The notes below the pieces were generated by a model that searched no databases, was not told the DNA's origin, and saw nothing but the letters and a program-made list of their open reading frames with translations. Shown in pieces: positions 14,501 to 25,876 of a stretch of DNA of 64,000 nt (its first letter is position 1; the number at the start of each line of letters is the position of its first letter). The stretch covers positions 15,810,001 to 15,874,000 of the forward strand of contig QCXZ01000064.1 of NCBI GenBank assembly GCA_025024175.1, in the 5' to 3' direction. Origin of the DNA: Rhyzopertha dominica (Eukaryota; Arthropoda; Insecta; Coleoptera; Bostrichidae). A program made the translations under genes and the position numbers.

Positions 14501-17060
14501 AATTGAAGTTTATACGAATTAGCGATAGATGTCGCCACATGTTAGAAGTATGATTTTTTTAATAAGTTAGATGCAGTGTGACACAATTTCCTTTTATTTT
14601 AATTTCAAGTAATAAAACTACAAATACCAACCACTAGTTTATCGTCACAAGTATTGAATTACAGTATAATAAGAACACGTATCGTAATATAAGAATTAAG
14701 AGGCTTATATACTACCACATATTTATTTGTTTGTTTGCTCTAAGTACCTTGGAATTTCGTCGAATCGAATGTTTAACAATTAACTTAGCCAAATGCAAGC
14801 TAAAATAAATTCAAAAACAATCAAAAGACAAATGTAATTTGTGAAATAGTAATTAATTTAAAGAATTGAGCACATAACTTATTCCGTGTAGTAACTGCTC
14901 AGATCATATGCAAAACTTATATATGATCATTATTTATATGTTTCACTCTGAATATGATGACAAAAAATTAAAAATCATGTCCTTCTAAGTTGCCCCCATC
15001 TATCGGTCACATCTGAAAACTCTGTCCATCTTACATCTAAAGACGGTCATTTTTTTAGCTTGGCGGATGGCAAAGATCGTGGAGTTATTAGTAATTGTAC
15101 CTAATCACATAGAGATTCATGTGATCGCAAATTGTTCACCCTAATATAAAACAGGTGAAGCTGATTCGTAACCGTTGCTGCTCTATTTATATGCACAAAT
15201 ACTTAATAAAAATTGTTTCAATGTGAAAATTTGTTAGTGCAACATCGTATACATAATGCAGGTATTCGAAGTTTGAAGGCAAGATACACTTTTTTTTCAA
15301 TATACTCGATTCCAGGATTTATTACGTTGTCATCCTTATGACTAGCTTAAAACTTTGGAAATATGTAATCCTAGAGTTGTCTCCATTTTATATATAAAAC
15401 CCATTAAACAGTTTAGGTTGGAACAGAGACCCTATATTATTTTTCTTCAATATGCAATTCGTCTTTCCACAGTGTAGTAGTAGACGGTTTTATTTAGAAT
15501 GTAATGAAAATACCATGAGGTATTCATATAACTAAAAGGTACGATTTAGAGTTTTATAATGAATTCCGGTATCTTAATAAAATAATGTATGTATGGTATC
15601 ATGAATTTAGATATTACCCAATATTTCTATGGTATGATTATACAAAATCGAACCGTAACCTGAAGAACATATTCTACGTTAAAGAGCTTAATTTGTACCA
15701 TGCAGGTTTAAAAACTTTTCATTTAAAAAAATAATTGACAAAATTATCTAAATCTCTACACCAAATAATAACAAAACGTGAACGTCACTTCATGTGTACG
15801 GATACTGACATTTCTTTTATTCGCATTAATAATATTATATCGAAAACAGAAAAAAGATGCATTTAAAAATCAACAAAGATTAAACTCACACCATACGCCA
15901 CCTGTGTATTAAGCAAAAGCCTAACTACAGATTTAAACTGAAGATATTCCACCAGTCTGCGATAAGCTGAATACTTCTCCTGTATCTAGAATACATTTAC
16001 GCCAAAAAGTATGCAACCTGCTTTGATAATATACTACTGGCTTCTGGTGTTGCCTAAAGAGGTAATGATGAATATCAATCTTTCGCCTTCAACGCGATAA
16101 ATGGAAATCATAAAAAAGATTGGAAACGAATTAACCAATAATCATCCGAAATGCTATAAACAAGTACAGACAAGTACTGTTTGTTAATTATCTAATTGCT
16201 GTAATTCTTGAGGCAGAAAATAAATTGCATCCTACTGTAACATATTTTTATCGTACCTTCCTTAGAAATTTAGTGTTACTTTTTACGCTTATTTGCACTA
16301 AACATATTTCGTTTTCTACAAAATTTGATAAAAAGGTGCAATATCAACTGTATGGTTTATTTATACAGAACGACATTGGGTTCGAAAAAATGGAAATACA
16401 AAAGTGAAAGCGAAGTTGTTTAAATGTTAGATTTATCTTTCTTAGGGCACGAATTGAATGCTCTTCATGTACATTTCGATTCAAATAAATCTCGGCTAAG
16501 TACTTACGTGAATCGGTGCTGATATACAAAGAGTAGTTACTTACCTGAAAAATAAAAAGAAAGGCATTAGGCACAACACACTTATTTACTGACCATTATA
16601 ATTATAAGTATAAGAGGAATGATTAAATCTGCATTTATTAGTTATATATGCAGTTACATAAACATTAGAAGATCCAAATATAAGAGATAACAGCTCCACT
16701 CTAATTGAATGGATATTAGATTACCAGAAACAAAATCGGAATATAATCAAAAGAACGGTATATAATCATCAGTATACCGTAAGCACCTTTTTTTATTGCT
16801 TGTAAAGGGCGTTTATTAAGCCAGACTAGTCGAAAAGTGTGAAGTGCGACACAATATACCGTCTGTCCAGGCAGTGAACTGTCCTGATGAATAATATGGG
16901 AAATCATATATGTCCAAATATTATCTGTGAGGGACATATCCACATAACTTTAAGGTTACAGATTTATCCACTCTGTTCTTTCCTACCAGACTATACCCCT
17001 TCTTAAAGAAGTAGCAGTTATGAAATACCTTCCAATAACTTTTGATGTTCGCATGCGTTT
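11522..17060. other. Long AT-rich stretch; purine-rich decayed segment at its start
   Basis: 11560-12220 is strikingly purine-rich on the plus strand, with several stop-interrupted frames rich in Glu, Lys, Arg, Asn and Gln. A 141-codon open frame on the minus strand (11665-12090) looks like the antisense shadow of that bias. It could be an old retroelement coding region, but no motif can be named. 12500-17060 contains only short open frames and AT-rich DNA. Confidence 0.4.
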
Positions 17061-17074
17061 ATATAATTGACCGG

Positions 17075-17187
17075 TTTTGATAACCAGATGCAGTCAAGCC
17101 CCTTAGCCCAATGTAGGATCCAGGTTCAAACCCCTGCCGCATAATTATTATTATATGCTGTCAGTTATCCAAAAAAACAAACAAACA
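17075..17187 (+). repeat. tRNA-derived SINE-like fragment with AAAC tail
   Basis: A B-box-like GGTTCAAACCCC occurs at 17123-17134 after GCCCCTTAGCCCAATGTAGG. About 40 bases downstream an (AAAC)n run (17172-17187) resembles a SINE tail. No cloverleaf can be folded convincingly, so this is a SINE relic rather than a tRNA gene. The left border is uncertain. Confidence 0.4.
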
Positions 17188-17978
17188 AAGAGAAATTTTG
17201 GCATGGGAAAAATTAAAATTCAAATGCCGTCTTTTCAAAACCAGGTAATTTAATGCGTGCTAAATACAAAAAGTATGAATATATTTCAAAATTGTTTTAT
17301 TCTGAATTTGCAAGAAAGAACAAACAACTGATTGTTAGATCTACTCTAACAAAGTTCCCATTATTTATACTAAGCTAAGCGAAAGCTATGGAAGATGGGC
17401 GAACCATTGAACCACATTATGGGGTAAAATTGAACATTGTGACTTTTACTGTCGTATATTTTCTATAGCAAATGACATAAAATTTGTATGGATGAAGATG
17501 AAATTGTGTATGCCAAGAAAAGTTTCGGTTCAACAGGAAGCATTAATAACACAACAANAATAGATGGTCATATTTAAATGTCGTATTCTTTAATCTCAAT
17601 TTGTCAATTATAAAATAAAGATTATTTGAAAAAGAACTAAATTAAAAGTCTAAATGTTATATGAATATAAGATTATTTAATTTAATACAATCAGGAGTCA
17701 GAACGTACAATTACAAACACAGGAAATAATTAGTTAAAAGAACTCCACAAAATAAAAATCAATTTCTATAAAAAGTTTATATGTAAATGTGGTCCAGTAC
17801 TCGAAAACTCGACGACTTTTCTTCTAAATATTACCACCCTGTAAGTGTAACTCTAATTTTAAATGTTTGTGTACGATTTATTTTTTTAAATAATTCTTCA
17901 AAATAACATACAGTGTAATTATTTTACTTCTGACATTAACTTATGTAAGTTGAAGATGATCCTTTGCAATAAATAAAT
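17188..17978. other. AT-rich unique DNA, nothing recognised
   Basis: Very AT-rich with one ambiguity code at 17558. No coding frame or repeat is recognised before the microsatellite. Confidence 0.45.
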
Positions 17979-18001
17979 ATAATAATAATAATAATAATAA
18001 T

Positions 18002-18075
<74 letters not shown>
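17979..18075. repeat. (TAA)n microsatellite, about 97 bp
   Basis: A nearly pure AAT/TAA tract with one interruption near 18001-18004. It abuts the 3' end of a minus-strand non-LTR retrotransposon fragment, so on that strand it reads as a (TTA)n tail. Short tandem-repeat tails of this kind are known in several non-LTR families. Expansion after insertion would explain its length. Confidence 0.95.
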
Positions 18076-18078
<3 letters not shown>

Positions 18079-18530
18079 TAAATGTCTTTTATTTAATTTA
18101 GATTTAATACAATTACTCGCTTTTGTACAGGCGAGGTTTAGCTATAAGCTGCTTTTCAACCTAACCTGTAGTTTCCAAGCACATATTTACATGACGCAGC
18201 ATGACCACGCTCACAAAATAAATTTCGTTACTCAAGGTCCAAATTACAGAAAAGAAAATTTTTTTATAAACCCATACATTGTGCAAATACAACTAACTAA
18301 AAGAAACCATAAATTTATTAAGATAAACTTTGTCCAAGGCAGTCTGATATATAGTAACAAAAAGAAACAAGAATAACATTATAATACCAAGGTCAGGACA
18401 GCAGATATCCCTTCAGTCTTTCCTTAAAGTTAACTAGGGTTAAGTCTTTGAAGTAAATGGGAAGGGCATTATACTGAGTTCACGAATTGTACATAAAACT
18501 ACGTTCTATAAAAATATAACTAATAGTTTA
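18076..18530 (-). mobile_element. 5'-truncated non-LTR retrotransposon 3' end
   Basis: On the minus strand a frame from 18527 down to 18393 reads IERSFMYNS, a stop, then TQYNALPIYFKDLTLVNF and KERLKGYLLS before the final TGA at 18395-18393. The pattern YNxLP followed some ten residues later by FKxxLKxxL is the usual extreme C-terminus of jockey/CR1-type reverse transcriptase proteins. The internal TGA sits where a Trp codon is expected, so a single change broke it. The remaining ~310 bases would be the 3' untranslated region, with AATAAA near the end and then the (TTA)n tract. The reverse transcriptase domain itself is absent through 5' truncation. Confidence 0.65.
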
Positions 18531-19079
18531 GACGTTAACTGAAAAAGTTATAAAAAACTTAGATAATGCAAGATAATTAATTAAAATTAGACCATCTGTT
18601 TTAAGTCGTATTTAAATATATTTGCAGTTATTGCCGATCCTGTACAAGTGAATATTTTTTTACATTTGTTATTGTTGAAGTCTGTATCGAAATAGGTAAC
18701 CTTTTGTAACTTTAGGTAAGAACCTATTACCGAAAGAAAAACCGATTTTTAATCTAATCTAAGCACGATGCAAAATAGCTTCGTGCCATCGGTGTCTAAG
18801 TAAGATGCTCCGCTATTGCATGATATGCAACAACGCCGCAAAAAATCGCTCATCTGACGCATTTCACTCCACCTACATTTTGCTTGGATCATATAACCCC
18901 GCTAATTCGCTCACAGCTGTTTAGGTACGAATGTCGGCAGTATTCTCCTTTAATAATAGAACCTTAACTAAGGCATCAAAGATGTCACACTTACACTTAC
19001 ATCTGCAGAAACTGTAGTGTCGGTACTGATAACTGCCTCTTGTAGTATTTTATACTCATATTATGATACTTATAAGATA
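18531..19079. other. AT-rich unique DNA
   Basis: No open frame or repeat that I can support. Confidence 0.45.
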
Positions 19080-19850
19080 TTATATTGGACACATCGTTAA
19101 TTAGCAAGAAGGCAACTTTAGCAGTTAACTTGCCCATTCCTTTGGAAACGAGTGGCTCTGATAATGAAACTAATACTTGTATCACATCCCCCCTGAGGTG
19201 TGTGACGCCTCAAGGGATCTTTCTACAGCGTGACGCCTTTATAGAAACTCAGTTAATGATATCTCAAACTTCTAGCGTTGAGCACGTGCGTCAGTCACTT
19301 ACCCCGGATCTGTCAGTTCGCCTAGACGATGAACACGAGAAGCAAGAAGCGGGACTCGAAGTCGGTACACCCGGGACTTAATGCTGTTCTCCTCCTATAA
19401 CGAGAAAGCTGGACGCGACATTTAAGATCCAATAAATTCCGTAAAACACCACCGGCCTGTTTTATAAAGAACGGCGCTTGACTGAAATCAGCATTTTCGA
19501 GGGTGTGTGTAGAAATGCATCAGATCCCAGAAACATTCCATGTGCGTCCGCGTTCTCTCCTTTTCGGACGAGTTACGCCAAATAGCTGCGGGGCAAAATC
19601 AAATCAATTCTGGCCGTTTATTTGTGTTATGTTCCCTACCCATAAAATTCCTTTATTTTTATTTCAATTTGCTTCCTCATATTTTTTGGTGGGAGTGGAT
19701 CAGAGGGTCAGGTTGCCGATAAAAAGAAAATTTCTTCTCCATCTAGAGCTGGTTTCGCATATTCCGGCGAAGCTTCGGATAGCAAAATATATCGTGCGAG
19801 CGGGTGCACTGCATCTTGCTGCGATGGAGTTTTACGTACTGTAGGTCGTA
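19080..19850. other. GC-balanced unique segment with two unrecognised open frames
   Basis: Two plus-strand open frames, 98 codons (19085-19381) and 113 codons (19503-19844), lie in a segment less AT-rich than its surroundings. Neither shows a domain I know. The first is polar and acidic, the second mixed with no low-complexity bias. An E-box CACGTG occurs near 19281 and a small hairpin TGAGG/CCTCA near 19196-19213. It may be an exon, a decayed gene or regulatory DNA. Frame length alone does not settle it. Confidence 0.25.
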
Positions 19851-20955
19851 AAGTTTATGTTCTTGGGCAATATCTGCGGATTTCACATAAATTACAAGAC
19901 GTATAAGGCTCTGCCCCAAGCTTGATGGCGTTTCATTTTACCGGATACCGTGAAGACCCCAAATTACTCCGATAAGATTCGAGCTCTGAAAATACCACCT
20001 ACTTTAGCAGTTACTGAAGGATTATAGTTAACCCATGTTGAACATAAAGCAAGTTTTCGGTGCCCTGAATCAAATTAGGGTACATACCGTGTACTCGCCA
20101 GAAAGGTTGGTCGTGTTTAGGGCATTTAAATTCTGTTGTTGACGGATGAACATATTAATTATGTAATTTCTTGGGACTTGGGCTTATTACAATGGCGCTA
20201 ATGTGTTTGTCCTTTACTTCCTACGAAATAAAATTAGAATTACGATATTGGTTTTTCAGTTAAAATAATGATATCCAAAACATATTCTTCTAACAATTAC
20301 GCTATCCCTGATTGCAAGAAAAATACTTCGTCGATGAAAATTCTGATTCTAACTTTGGCAACAAATTTTCAAGCTTTAATTATTAGATTAAATTATTGTT
20401 GTACAGAAAACTTGTAAGTAGCAGAAATCAACAGTCCAGACTACTTTTTGAAACCAATAGAAATGTATTGCATATAAAGGCAAAGCAAGTACAGCTTGGT
20501 GTTTGAAAAAGTTTCGTTACACTATTTCTTGAAATGTAAATGAAAAATGCAACCAAAGGATCTAAGTCCTGCAAACTATTGTCAAAAGACTCGAAATGTA
20601 CCTTAGCTAAAATTCTTGATACTTGATGCATTGAGACCATAAAAATTTTTCTTTTTCATGATTTCCTTTAAACCTAGAAAACGGAGCGTTCATTTGTTTC
20701 CTTCTCTATAGTGCTTATATTGATTAAATTCAATCGCCATGACGAAAGTGCTTAAAATTTTTAATTTATTTTCAGGGCAGTATTTATCCTGCAGAATGCA
20801 CCAACCAGATTTGGGGGTTGCCGCTAAAATTCGCGGTAAATGGTACCGACAGTGTTTTCGGAAGGAAATCTGTGTGTCAGTAGAAAAATTTGACATTGAA
20901 AATTGGCCATTTTATAACTCCATTACAAATTTTATTTATAATAGGGACACACAAA
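19851..20955. other. Unique DNA, nothing recognised
   Basis: Moderately AT-rich, with overlapping short frames on both strands near 20690-21020 that carry no family signature. Confidence 0.4.
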
Positions 20956-20959
20956 AAAG

Positions 20960-21020
20960 CCCTAATGCCCTGAGCGGGATCCGAACCGGCAACCTCAGCT
21001 GTCAGAGGCAGGTATGTGTT
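20960..21020 (-). repeat. tRNA-derived SINE-like fragment
   Basis: On the minus strand the sequence reads CCTCTGACAGCTGAGGTTGC and then the B-box-like GGTTCGGATCCCG (20976-20988), followed by CTCAGGGCATTAGGGC. A tRNA 3' half joined to an unrelated tail is the usual layout of arthropod SINEs. Part of an A-box half may be missing. Confidence 0.45.
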
Positions 21021-21048
21021 TGAGGTTATAGCAAAATTGTGTTTGGTA

Positions 21049-21070
21049 AACTTTATAAGTTTATAAAGTT
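21049..21070. repeat. 22-bp palindrome AACTTTATA/TATAAAGTT
   Basis: Nine-base perfect arms flank AGTT just upstream of the mariner relic. It might belong to the relic's end, but no partner copy was found at the other side. Confidence 0.5.
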
Positions 21071-21124
21071 GAATTAACGCATGAAAACATTTGCCTGATA
21101 ATGTTTTACGATTTTAAAGTGGAT

Positions 21125-21860
21125 TTAAGTGTATCGATCGTTTGAAAAAGGTTTCGGTGATGAAGCCTTATCCAAAACTATGGTGTACAAGTGGTACACC
21201 GAATTCAAACATAATCGACCCACGCTCCGGGTGACAACCTAGTGAGATATTGTGAAATCGAGGCATGCGTTTGCTTTAGTAACGTCAGAGTACATACGAA
21301 CTTGCATGAACATTTAAAGGTGTGGAAGCTATGTACTCGTTGGAATCCACATTTGTTGACACGCGCTCAAAAAAAGACTCGTGTCGATTGGTGTCACTAA
21401 ATGCTTGAAAAATTCGAAGGAGGTGCCTCCAAGCATGTTTATCAAATCGTGATAGGTGACAAGTCATTGATATACGAGTATGAGCCGGAAAGAAAAGGCC
21501 AACCGATTGTTTGGATTTTTCAATTCGAAGAGAAGCCAACGAAAGTGTTTCGTTCTCGGAGTGTCGCGAAGCAAATTGTAGCGCATTTGTTCCTGAAAAC
21601 CGATCATTTTGTCCCATGATAATGCATGCACAAACAAAGGAATATTTAAGCACTCGTACGATTGATTAGTTGGATCTTTCGCTTTGCAGCCCCGACTTGG
21701 CAACTTATGATTTCTTCCTGTTTCCAAGAATCAAAGATAAATAGCTTGGTCAACATCTTCAAACTGGCGCAAAAGTGCTTCAATAATGGATGACTATTTT
21801 CATGAGCAATAAACTGATTTTCCATAATCAATTTTGGTTGTTTTTATTTTCCTTTTTCCG
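21125..21860 (+). pseudogene. SETMAR-type mariner transposase, decayed
   Basis: This is a second, different mariner lineage. It starts within the DNA-binding region as FEKGFGDEALSKTMVYKWYT (about 21142-21201). After a damaged stretch it continues as RAQKKTRVDWC and then the open frame from 21401: MLEKFEGGASKHVYQIVIGD, then KSLIYEYEPERKGQP and KPTKVFRSRSVAKQ. The first catalytic Asp is kept in IGD, but the usual ESWIY is changed to KSLIY. The second Asp block survives as HDNA with stops after it near 21617-21630. The segment SPDLATYDFFLFPRIKD (about 21690-21742) holds the third Asp. Stops and frameshifts rule out function. The 5' end of the coding region is missing. Confidence 0.85.
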
Positions 21861-22380
21861 CGAATTTAAACAGCAGCCCTTGCAGAACTGTTAAGCAAAT
21901 TAAACTTTAGCTCCCCATGTAGGAAGATGAAGTTTCTTTAAAACATTTTTTTTAACTAACGAACTGATGTGACGACCACCTATTAGCTTTATGATCGACT
22001 ATTTTAATGCAGCAGAGCAGATTTGTGTCACGAGCATTGACACTTTGGAGAAGGTCAGCGCTCATAAAGGATTACACTTTAATTCATATTTTTTTGTCAG
22101 TTTAATTCTTGTAGTATGAACACTGAAAAAAGTTACTTGTAAAAAATTGCTACGTGATTGTAGTGCACAGCTTTGTGTTACTCATTACTAATATTGTAGG
22201 AAATCTTACATAAACGTCTTGAAATAGGTCTCTGGTTTTTGTAGTATAACCATTGTAGCAGAATGTTCTACACATTAAGTAAAGTTTAACAAAATAATAT
22301 TAAAGTATTTTATAATTCGCGTTGATAATGATTATAAAGTATTGGGTTATTAGGTTAGCATACTAATTAAATTAGAAATA
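21861..22380. other. AT-rich DNA, nothing recognised
   Basis: No coding frame or repeat seen between the mariner relic and the tRNA-like element. Confidence 0.4.
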
Positions 22381-22513
22381 GTAACTCGCTACTGTCGGGA
22401 CTCGAACCAGAACCGAACGAATCTCTGGTGTTTACATTATACCATGCATTTTAGAGCTATTCTAATTAAAGCCCATATATATAGACTCAGAGACCCGTTC
22501 TGGAGCGAGTTAC
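22381..22513 (-). mobile_element. 133-bp tRNA-like element with 10-bp perfect terminal inverted repeats
   Basis: The segment is bounded by GTAACTCGCT at 22381-22390 and its exact complement AGCGAGTTAC at 22504-22513. On the minus strand it contains TAGCTCTAAAATGCATGG (A-box-like), then GGTATAATGTAAACACCAGA and GGTTCGAGTCCCGACAG (B-box). It resembles a decayed tRNA gene body of about 72 bases, with tRNA-like sequence reaching the terminal repeat. It could be a tRNA pseudogene caught in a small inverted-repeat element, or a SINE. The anticodon cannot be assigned safely. Confidence 0.45.
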
Positions 22514-23095
22514 TTTTTCAAATTTGATTAACCTACTTAAATCAATACTTTAAAAAATAATATCATTGTAAAAAATATAACAAAAATCATTTAGTAATTA
22601 TTTATAAGTTTTTTTTGTAGATTACTCACTGAAGCATATTTTTTACACGCTTAGAACATTCTCAGGCATTATTAGTTAAATTACAAAAAAACAAACACTA
22701 CACTAATTATAGATGATATCATTATTAAAAACGAATAAAATGCATCAACACATATTGCATGCTACAAATCGCATTATTATATACAACATCTGTTACGCTA
22801 CAAACAATGATAAATGCAAACAACATCCATAGGTAATATCAATAATTTAAAGTATAGCTTTTTTCAAAACTATGTCGAGCATTGGAAGTTTTATTAATTT
22901 ATACCTATATTACAAAGTCTACCTATGTTTTCTAGACTAAAATGCATTCAGTACTGTAATTGTCTGGAAATTAGGGTTTACGGTATAACGTATAGCGACA
23001 GATGAATAATAATCTCACAAATTTGATCTGTGGTACAACGTTAGTGAGAAAATTAGTAGCTAAGGGTTGGCACTATTGTTAAGTTGGTACTTATA
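22514..23095. other. AT-rich DNA, nothing recognised
   Basis: No coding or repeat signal that I can support. Confidence 0.4.
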
Positions 23096-23300
23096 GTCGC
23101 TCGGCGGCAGCGCGCGCGCAGGTCATCACATCGTGGCATCACGCCATCCGCCATCACGTAAGCCTCGTCCACTCACGTTCTTGTTTTAGTTGTGCGGAAG
23201 TGTTAGTGGTTATTGTGTTTTATATTATTATATTGGATTTTCCTTATTAAACAGCCCCTAATTGTTGTGTACTGCAACATGGACGATTACGTTAAATGTT
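23096..23300 (+). promoter_or_regulatory. Small CpG-rich island, possible promoter or transposon 5' end
   Basis: A sharp GC-rich block (23100-23175) with CGGCGGCAGCGCGCGCGC and repeated CATCACG/GCCATC units stands out in very AT-rich DNA. About 100 bases downstream an ATG at 23279 opens a frame of only about 20 codons. A promoter with a short first exon, or the 5' end of an unknown transposon, both fit. No TATA box or splice site can be shown. Confidence 0.25.
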
Positions 23301-24030
23301 TAATTTACAGGTACAAAAATGTAACCTTGTTTGTCTAATGAATAAAATCATAATAATGCTGCATTGGTTTCATTTATTTTTGCACTATATCCACTATATT
23401 TTTAGTAAATTATAACTTTAATTTATAGTAAAGAAAAAGATTTAACATAGTAAAATTTAGCATACTGGAATATTAAATTTGACTATTATAATATGTTACA
23501 ATAAACAAAACACTAATAAAGTACACTACATCTTGTAGAAAAAATTGTGATACCCTGCCTAGTAAATCCTACAAAATTTGTATTGAACTGTACTGCATTC
23601 TCTAAGAACATACACTATAAAATGGTAAGTACTGATTTCTACATTTTTAGTAAATACAGCTACAATGGTTAATCTACAAAAATATAGCATAATTTTCTAC
23701 AGTTTGTATCTAGTCGTATTTGCACTATATTTTGTGGTAAAGATTATTACAATTGCAGTTAAATTTACTATAATTTTTTTTCAGTGAATGCATTTTCAAA
23801 TTTTGTTATTATTATTTCTTTCTCAGGAGTGTCATCGAGGCAATAACTTTTTTGTAACGTAAGAATTTTTTTAGGAAACTGATGCCCAAAATTTTTTAAC
23901 TCCTTACGCAAATTGCAGGTTTAACGTAAGGAGATTCTAGCGGTTAGTATCAATAAGTTAGGTTTAATTTGCTAGTCTTCATTTAAGCGAGGCCTCTGCA
24001 ATCCGGCGCTTAGAAAGTACGGCGGTTAAT
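23301..24030. other. Very AT-rich DNA with recurring ACTATA/TAGTAAA words
   Basis: Words such as GCACTATA, TTTAGTAAAT and ATTTACTATA recur on both strands between 23380 and 23790, which suggests an old, unclassified repeat. No reading frame is present. Confidence 0.3.
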
Positions 24031-24962
24031 TTAAGAGGGGCATTTACTTGGAGCGATAGGGCAGAAATGTAAACTATGCAACCCATATTACCAGCGGGAC
24101 ATGGGACGTAAGAGGGAAGAGGGTAGCCGATAGGTTGACATCGCGCAAAGATCGTACGAGCAACAGACGGGTTAAACTAATATTCGGAAAATTGCTGACT
24201 GTAGGGTGTGCATAAAAAGTAAGCATGATATTAGTAACGTACTATGATATTATAGCAGGTTATTTAAAATATGGAATAACCCATTTATTTCTGTAAACAT
24301 GAACTATATAACATATCATTCTAACTGCATGATTTCTGTAGAAACTTTTATAACAATTTTCCTTCCACCTCCCCATTGCTTCGGCAGACAGTAAATTAAT
24401 GTGAAAGAGCTTTTAACATTAAACTTGTCCCGTGTAATTACTAATTAGACATACAATTTTAGAAATCCAGTCATATCGGAATAGATCGTAAACCGCTCGA
24501 TCATTCCCGACAGGATTGTATCTTATTCTCAGTGTTCAGTGGATACCACGCAACGGACCTGGTGGGGATGGGCATTCGCATTCTGCTCTCGTGACGGACT
24601 CGTGCGAAATTGTTTGCGGTTTTAGATTTCTTGAATAATTTTACTCATTTATTGTGCTCATGTTTTTGGTAGTGTACAAAGAAATATGTAGCTACAACGT
24701 GGAGTTCGAATTTTTCGTTTATGTGCCTTAGTTTTCGAGAAATAGCTCGCCAAAAATACGCATTTTTAAGCAAAATATAACAACAAATATTTACATTACT
24801 GTAGCAGATTCAGAAAAAAACTCGAACTCTACGTTGTAGCTACATCTTTTGTCATAGCCATGTCGAAATTTCACTTCGAAAAAGTTTCGAATAACTCGGT
24901 AAAATGTGAAACGGTAGGTGCTTAAAATGACCCGATTCGCTCTAGGTAAACGCCCCTCTTAA
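24031..24962 (+). mobile_element. TTAA-flanked non-autonomous transposon, copy 1
   Basis: The 924-bp element (24035-24958) is flanked by TTAA on both sides (24031-24034, 24959-24962). Its ends are imperfect inverted repeats of about 23 bases: GAGGGGCATTTACTTGGAGC at the left and the complement of GCTCTAGGTAAACGCCCCTC at the right. It carries an internal inverted repeat (24688-24717 with 24814-24843). No transposase frame is present. TTAA duplications are typical of piggyBac and Kolobok DNA transposons, so it is probably moved in trans by one of these. Three more copies lie at 42-45 kb. Confidence 0.8.
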
Positions 24963-25096
24963 GGGGTAAACGCAGTACTAATTTCAGAAGCTTNCTCCAT
25001 TCGTACCCAGCGGGTTCGATTAATAATAAGGTGGAGGAGCAGAGATGATGAAATATTTGGGTAGGTCTAAAAGCTGAGCAACTCTCATGATAATAG

Positions 25097-25116
25097 GGGA
25101 CGCTTAAAAGCGTCCC
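25097..25116. repeat. 20-bp hairpin GGGACGCTT-AA-AAGCGTCCC
   Basis: Perfect nine-base arms with a two-base centre. It could form a strong small hairpin. No T-run follows it and no role can be assigned. Confidence 0.7.
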
Positions 25117-25836
25117 GGTAAACCATAACCCGGAGTATCGATCTAACCNGGGATTAACATTGCAAATGGCTTAGTATTTATTTTAGCCGTTACCATAATT
25201 TAAGGAATAGGCATCCCCCGGTGCGCCTTAAGACTTTACTCCCGATTCGCTTATTATGAATACAGATTGCCCCGTTCGATCCCCTTCGGGTTGACGGTTT
25301 ATAACCTTGTGTTTGCCGTGAGTCGCGCAACTTCTTATCGCACTCCATAAATTTGCTAGTGCATAATCGCTTTAACGGATTGAATCCGCCCCCTCCTGTC
25401 AGGACCGTTTCAACTTTTAATTTCCTTGTTTTTACTGTTTCCTTAATTCCGACTAATTGGAAATGTTCAACAAGATCAACACTGAATTGATAACGAGTTT
25501 CGAAATCTTTAAGGACGGCTTATTTCGAACGGGGATTAAACGGCGCTTGAAGAAGGCAGGTGTCTTCCAAATTATGCGTAACTGCGTTGTGAAAATTCTT
25601 GCAAATGACCAGAAAGCATTTCGTGTTACAAAAGATTACAAAATGATATTATGTTATTATAAACTAGTAATAGCCCAGGATATAATTATATCAAGGGATG
25701 TTTAAATACGGTCATTGTAAAAAAACTGGTTACGCACTTCGCACTGTTACGGGCAGAATTTATATATATCTAAATCTGTAGAGTTTCTGATAAAAAAATA
25801 TTTTCAAGCGCTATAGCCAAAAATTGGTTTTGATTA

Positions 25837-25876
25837 TACAGGGTGTTCAAGTTTAGCTGCACCGCAGCATCCTGTA
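25837..25876. mobile_element. 40-bp sequence bounded by TACAGG and CCTGTA
   Basis: TACAGGGTG at 25837 and the inverted GCATCCTGTA ending at 25876 look like the two ends of a Tc1/mariner-type element brought together, each with the flanking TA. An element reduced to its termini by internal deletion would look like this. With so few bases it could also be chance. Confidence 0.35.

Noticed and set aside
17979..18075. CRISPR-like or satellite array
   Set aside because: It is a simple trinucleotide microsatellite with no spacer structure.
21285..21653. 122-codon minus-strand open frame
   Set aside because: It is antisense to the readable SETMAR-type mariner transposase on the plus strand.
22381..22513. 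Functional tRNA gene
   Set aside because: The A-box half is degenerate, no clean acceptor and anticodon stems fold, and the sequence is embedded in inverted repeats.
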